Assembly: GCA_022361095.1 (NCBI GenBank)
Contig: JAKSBO010000846.1
Coordinates: 1 to 8,277 of the forward strand
DNA length: 8,277 nt
Direction: 5' to 3'
From: Desulfobacterales bacterium
Lineage (GTDB): Bacteria > Desulfobacterota > Desulfobacteria > Desulfobacterales > Desulfobacteraceae
In this document: positions 5,555 to 8,277 of the stretch, piece after piece
Numbering within the stretch: position 1 is the first letter of the stretch
Layout: each line of letters begins with the position of its first letter
Program-made: the position numbers and the translations under genes
The notes under the pieces: model-generated
Database searches by the model: none
Seen by the model: the letters and a program-made list of their open reading frames with translations, nothing else
What the model was told of the DNA's origin: nothing

Positions 5555-6907
5555 ATGCAGGAACACATTCTAATAATCGAAGATGAGCAGATCGCCCTTA
5601 AAAATCTTGAACACATTCTTCTTAAGGATGGATATAAGGTTACAGCCGTGGACAGCGGCACCAAAGGGTTGAATCTTATCAAATCCAAGACCTTTGATCT
5701 GATTATCACCGATTACAAGATGAAAAAAATCGACGGCATGCAGATTCTTGAACACAGCCGGGAACTGCAGCCCTACACCGAAGTTATCATGATCACCGGG
5801 TACGCCACCGTGGACAATGCGGTGATCGCCATGAAAGAGGGGGCCTATCATTACATTGCAAAACCCTACAAAATAGATCAGGTCCGGCAGACCATCAGGC
5901 AGGCCCTGCTCAAGCGATCTCTTCAAATGGAAAATCAGGACCTTAAAAGACAGCTTGATCAGAAGGCTGAACTGCATGAAATCATCGGTAACAGTCCGGC
6001 CATGCGCCAGGTAAAAAAGACCATTGCCCAGGTGGCCCGGACCGATATTTCCGTGTTGGTTCTAGGGGAAAGCGGTACCGGGAAAGAACTTGTGGCAAGG
6101 GCGATTCACAGTCTTTCCAGCCGAAAAAAACATGAAATGGTGGCCTTTAACTGCGGCTCATTTTCCGAGGATCTCATGGCCAACGAACTGTTTGGCCATG
6201 AAAAAGAGGCGTTTACCGGTGCCATGAAAACCAAAAAAGGCCTGTTTGAGTTTGCCGATAAAGGTACCGTGTTTTTTGATGAAATCGGGGATATGCCTGC
6301 TTCCATGCAGACTAAAATTCTGCGGGTGATCCAGGAAAAAGAGATCATGCGGGTGGGCAGTACCCGGACTTTAGGCGTGGATTTGCGGTTCATTGCCGCC
6401 ACCCACAGGGATCTGCGCCACGAGGTGGATCAGGGGCATTTTCGCCAGGATCTTTATTTCCGTCTCAACGTGGCATCCATCATCCTGCCGGCCCTGGCAG
6501 ACAGAAAAGAGGATATTCCTTTGCTGGCCTATCATTTTCTGGCAAAAAAAAACCGGGATATGGGAAAAAACATCAAGGAGATTGACAGGAGTGCCATGGA
6601 TTTTCTTGTTAATTATGCCTGGCCGGGAAACGTTCGTGAACTTGAAAATATCATTGAACGGGCCGTGGCCATGGAAAACAGCGATGTTATATATCCCGAG
6701 GCCCTGCCTGACCATCTTACCCAACTGGCCATCGAAACCTACCGTACAGCGCCGGAAGGCAAAGTCCCCACCATGAAAGAGCAGGAAAAACGGTATATCC
6801 AGTGGGTGCTGGAACAGACCAACTGGAACAAAACCCGGGCTGCCGAAATCATGGAGATTGACCGGGTCTCTTTGTGGCGCAAGATCAAAGCGTTTAAATT
6901 GGAATAA
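5555..6907 (+). CDS. Sigma-54-dependent response regulator, NtrC/AtoC type
   Basis: The product has 450 residues, and CAGGAG lies just before the ATG. The receiver (1-120) has acidic residues E9, D10 and E11, phosphoacceptor D53, T81 and K103. The AAA+ sigma-54 interaction domain (about 143-375) has Walker A GESGTGKE (171-178), Walker B VFFDEIGD (239-246) and arginine-rich RQDLYFRL (297-304). The sigma-54 contact loop reads EAFTGA (218-223) rather than the usual GAFTGA. The C-terminus (about 410-450) is a Fis-type helix-turn-helix with NKTRAAEIMEIDRVSLWRKI. When phosphorylated it should hydrolyse ATP to open sigma-54 promoters, most likely those at 1422-1438 and perhaps 1132-1148. It is co-transcribed with the kinase ending 16 bases upstream. 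Its receiver is unusually similar to the one inserted in the Lon protein at the left edge. Confidence 0.96.
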   Translation: MQEHILIIEDEQIALKNLEHILLKDGYKVTAVDSGTKGLNLIKSKTFDLIITDYKMKKIDGMQILEHSRELQPYTEVIMITGYATVDNAVIAMKEGAYHYIAKPYKIDQVRQTIRQALLKRSLQMENQDLKRQLDQKAELHEIIGNSPAMRQVKKTIAQVARTDISVLVLGESGTGKELVARAIHSLSSRKKHEMVAFNCGSFSEDLMANELFGHEKEAFTGAMKTKKGLFEFADKGTVFFDEIGDMPASMQTKILRVIQEKEIMRVGSTRTLGVDLRFIAATHRDLRHEVDQGHFRQDLYFRLNVASIILPALADRKEDIPLLAYHFLAKKNRDMGKNIKEIDRSAMDFLVNYAWPGNVRELENIIERAVAMENSDVIYPEALPDHLTQLAIETYRTAPEGKVPTMKEQEKRYIQWVLEQTNWNKTRAAEIMEIDRVSLWRKIKAFKLE

Positions 6908-6910
6908 CAG

Positions 6911-6959
6911 CCATGGGCTGACCTGACACGTCAACTGCCGGGCATCGCCCGCAACAAAG
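6911..6959 (+). repeat. Diverged copy C of the intergenic hairpin repeat
   Basis: It begins with CCATGGGC, exactly as the extended copy A does on the minus strand (from 1085), and shares CCTG, GTCAA and a late GC-rich arm. By hand about two thirds of the first 35 positions match. It starts four bases after the regulator stop codon. The similarity is weaker than between copies A and B, so the assignment is tentative. Confidence 0.35.
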
Positions 6960-6970
6960 ATTGAAGGCGC

Positions 6971-6992
6971 TGGGTAACTTACCCAAATTTTT
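6971..6992 (+). terminator. Weak intrinsic terminator after the response regulator
   Basis: TGGGTAA (6971-6977) and TTACCCA (6979-6985) form a perfect inverted repeat, in practice a five-base-pair stem with an AACTT loop, followed by AATTTTTAT. The stem is short and the T-run follows after two A residues, so termination is likely partial. Confidence 0.45.
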
Positions 6993-7006
6993 ATATAAAA
7001 GGTGAT

Positions 7007-7051
7007 GGACCGGCCTGGTCTATCAGCGCCCGGGCCTGACCCACAGCAAAA
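7007..7051 (+). repeat. GC-rich hairpin repeat, copy B, upstream of the binding-protein gene
   Basis: It matches copy A (minus strand 1081-1037) at about 35 of 45 positions without gaps. Arms 7007-7018 and 7030-7041 pair across an 11-base loop exactly as in copy A, and the T-A pair of copy A becomes a T-G wobble, so folding is largely kept. The conserved tail CCCAC-N2-CAAAA follows. It lies about 114 bases before the ATG at 7165, in the same orientation relative to the downstream gene as copy A is to the Lon gene. Confidence 0.55.
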
Positions 7052-7090
7052 TCAAACTCTTCTTCTTCTCTTTAATTCGTTTTTACAATC

Positions 7091-7121
7091 TTGATATTTT
7101 GGTATGAGACTATTTTAAAAT
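7091..7121 (+). promoter_or_regulatory. Possible sigma-70 promoter of the binding-protein gene
   Basis: TTGATA (7091-7096) is followed at 17 bases by TTTAAA (7114-7119), or at 19 bases by the better -10 match TAAAAT (7116-7121). The segment is A+T rich and includes the palindrome ATTTTAAAAT (7112-7121), so the assignment is weak. The leader to the ATG at 7165 would be about 38 bases. Confidence 0.3.
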
Positions 7122-7164
7122 GTAGTATCCTGATTTCGTAAATCCAAATTCAGGAGAAACAACG

Positions 7165-8277
7165 ATGAGAAAATTACATCGGTTGGTGATTTCATTTTTC
7201 ATTTTTTTCTGTGGTGCAGGTTTATTTATTCCTTCAGCAGTGATTGCCCGGAACGATTACACCATCGCTTTGGTGATGAAAGCGTTAACCAACCCCTTTT
7301 TTGCAAAAATGGAGCAGGGTGCCAAAAAGTTCGCGGCGGAAAATGACATTCCACTGGAAGTTTTCGGTATCATAAATGAAACGGACACCTCCCACCAGAT
7401 CAGTATTATGGAAAGTCTGATTTCAAGAAACATTCGTGCCATTGTACTTGCTCCGGCGGACTCAAAAAAATTGGTCCCTGTGTGTAAAAAAGCCGTTGAA
7501 AAAGGCATTACGATTATCAATATCGATAATCCGCTGGATGACAAACGTCTTGAGAAAGCCGGGCTGAGCATACCGTTTGTAGGATCGAACAATCATACAG
7601 GCGGTGCGCTTTTAGGAGACTATATCAAGCAGCAACTGAAAGGCAAAGGCCGTGTGCTTGTCCTTGAGGGTATCCGGGGGGTCGCAAATGGGGAGCTTCG
7701 TAAATCCGGGTTTGTAAAAGCCGTTACAAAAAATTCTTCAATTTGGATTGTGGGGTCGGAACCGGCCAATTGGAATACCGAAGAGGCGTTTTCCGTAACC
7801 ATGAAGTTCCTGCAGAGACATCCGTCCATTGATGCGATTTTCTGTGCAAATGATAAGATGGCCCTTGGGGCGTTGCAGGCCGTCGATATTCTGGATTTAA
7901 AGAGAAATATTCTCATTGCCGGATACGATAATATCGACTCGGTTAGAAATGAAATCCGACATAAAAAGATCCATGCAACAATGGAACAGCATCCCGAACT
8001 TATGGGGGCTTACGGCGTGATGCTGGCCCAAAAAAAAATAAACGGCGCGCCGGTCCCGGATAAATTGGCGACACCTTTGGATATCATCACTTATGAGACG
8101 TTTGGTAAAAAAATCGCGTTTTCAATTTCAGACATGACCAATCCCTTTTTTTTATCAATGGCCGGCGCAGCCCGGGAAACCGCCGGCCTCTACGGCTTTG
8201 AACTAATGATAAACAGCGCTGAGAACAACGATGCAAAACAATTGATGGACTTGGTTGACTTTCAAAAGCGTCATTCC
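7165..8277 (+). CDS. Exported periplasmic sugar-binding-like protein with a second binding domain starting (3' part beyond window)
   Basis: The frame is open for 371 codons to the window edge. CAGGAG sits eight to nine bases before the ATG. Residues 1-28 are a signal peptide with a hydrophobic core and likely cleavage after AVIA. Residues 31-305 form a type I periplasmic binding fold of the RbsB kind: TNPFF (42-46), an IRAIVLAPADSKKLVP segment (90-105), IDNPLD (120-125), ANDKMALGAL (228-237) and AGYDNID (252-258). At 316 a second copy of the fold begins, with IAFSISDMTNPFFLSM matching IALVMKALTNPFFAKM of the first. A plain ABC-importer binding protein would end near residue 310, so this is a two-domain receptor, possibly the sensor of a membrane kinase or cyclase encoded further right. 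The ligand is unknown. It is probably not part of the kinase-regulator operon, given the 257-base gap and the terminator candidate. Confidence 0.9.
   Translation, partial: MRKLHRLVISFFIFFCGAGLFIPSAVIARNDYTIALVMKALTNPFFAKMEQGAKKFAAENDIPLEVFGIINETDTSHQISIMESLISRNIRAIVLAPADSKKLVPVCKKAVEKGITIINIDNPLDDKRLEKAGLSIPFVGSNNHTGGALLGDYIKQQLKGKGRVLVLEGIRGVANGELRKSGFVKAVTKNSSIWIVGSEPANWNTEEAFSVTMKFLQRHPSIDAIFCANDKMALGALQAVDILDLKRNILIAGYDNIDSVRNEIRHKKIHATMEQHPELMGAYGVMLAQKKINGAPVPDKLATPLDIITYETFGKKIAFSISDMTNPFFLSMAGAARETAGLYGFELMINSAENNDAKQLMDLVDFQKRHS

Noticed and set aside
6939..6951. CGGGC-ATC-GCCCG hairpin after the regulator
   Set aside because: The loop is only three bases and no T-run follows; it is better explained as part of the diverged repeat copy than as a terminator.
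1037..7051. Inverted repeats as the ends of a transposon or genomic island
   Set aside because: No transposase, integrase or target duplication is visible, and a third copy lies inside near one end; a dispersed intergenic repeat fits better.
7099..7115. TTGGTATG before the binding-protein gene, identical to the -24 element at 1422-1429
   Set aside because: The expected -12 TTGC box is absent (TATTT instead) and there is no GC at the required spacing, so it is not a sigma-54 promoter.

Overview
The window looks like chromosomal DNA of moderate GC content from a Gram-negative bacterium, most likely a sulfate-reducing Desulfobacterota (Desulfobacter/Desulfobacterium-like). That placement is an inference from the protein set: a sigma-54-dependent NtrC-type regulator with a HAMP histidine kinase, an SLC13 permease carrying RCK_C domains, and a receiver-containing Lon. 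No marker gene confirms it. No rRNA, tRNA, CRISPR array or insertion sequence was seen.

Layout. Minus strand, 966 down to 1 (runs off the left edge): a Lon-type AAA+ protease gene whose product has a complete two-component receiver (REC) domain inserted just before the Walker A loop, and which lacks the usual Lon N-terminal domain. 967-1496: a 530-base divergent intergenic region with a sigma-54 (-24/-12) promoter candidate facing each way, a 20-bp palindrome suited to an NtrC-type activator between them, and a GC-rich hairpin repeat in the presumed leader of the Lon gene. 1497-4008, plus strand: a Usp-like protein, a 28-residue single-membrane-span microprotein and a 603-residue SLC13 permease, closed by an intrinsic terminator. 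4120-6907, plus strand: a membrane histidine kinase and its sigma-54 activator response regulator, 16 bases apart. 6908-7164: intergenic, with a weak terminator and two more hairpin-repeat copies. 7165 to the right edge: an exported periplasmic binding protein that starts a second binding domain before the window ends.

Working model (inference). The kinase senses a periplasmic or membrane signal and phosphorylates the NtrC-type regulator, which binds between the two sigma-54 promoters and activates the Usp-like/microprotein/permease operon and possibly the Lon gene. The receiver inside Lon is about 53% identical (hand count, 62 of 117 positions, no gaps) to the receiver of the regulator. The same kinase might therefore drive both a transcriptional output and a proteolytic output. 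A phosphorylation-controlled Lon beside a two-component transport operon is the main candidate for an undescribed system here. The binding-protein gene at the right edge is probably a separate unit.
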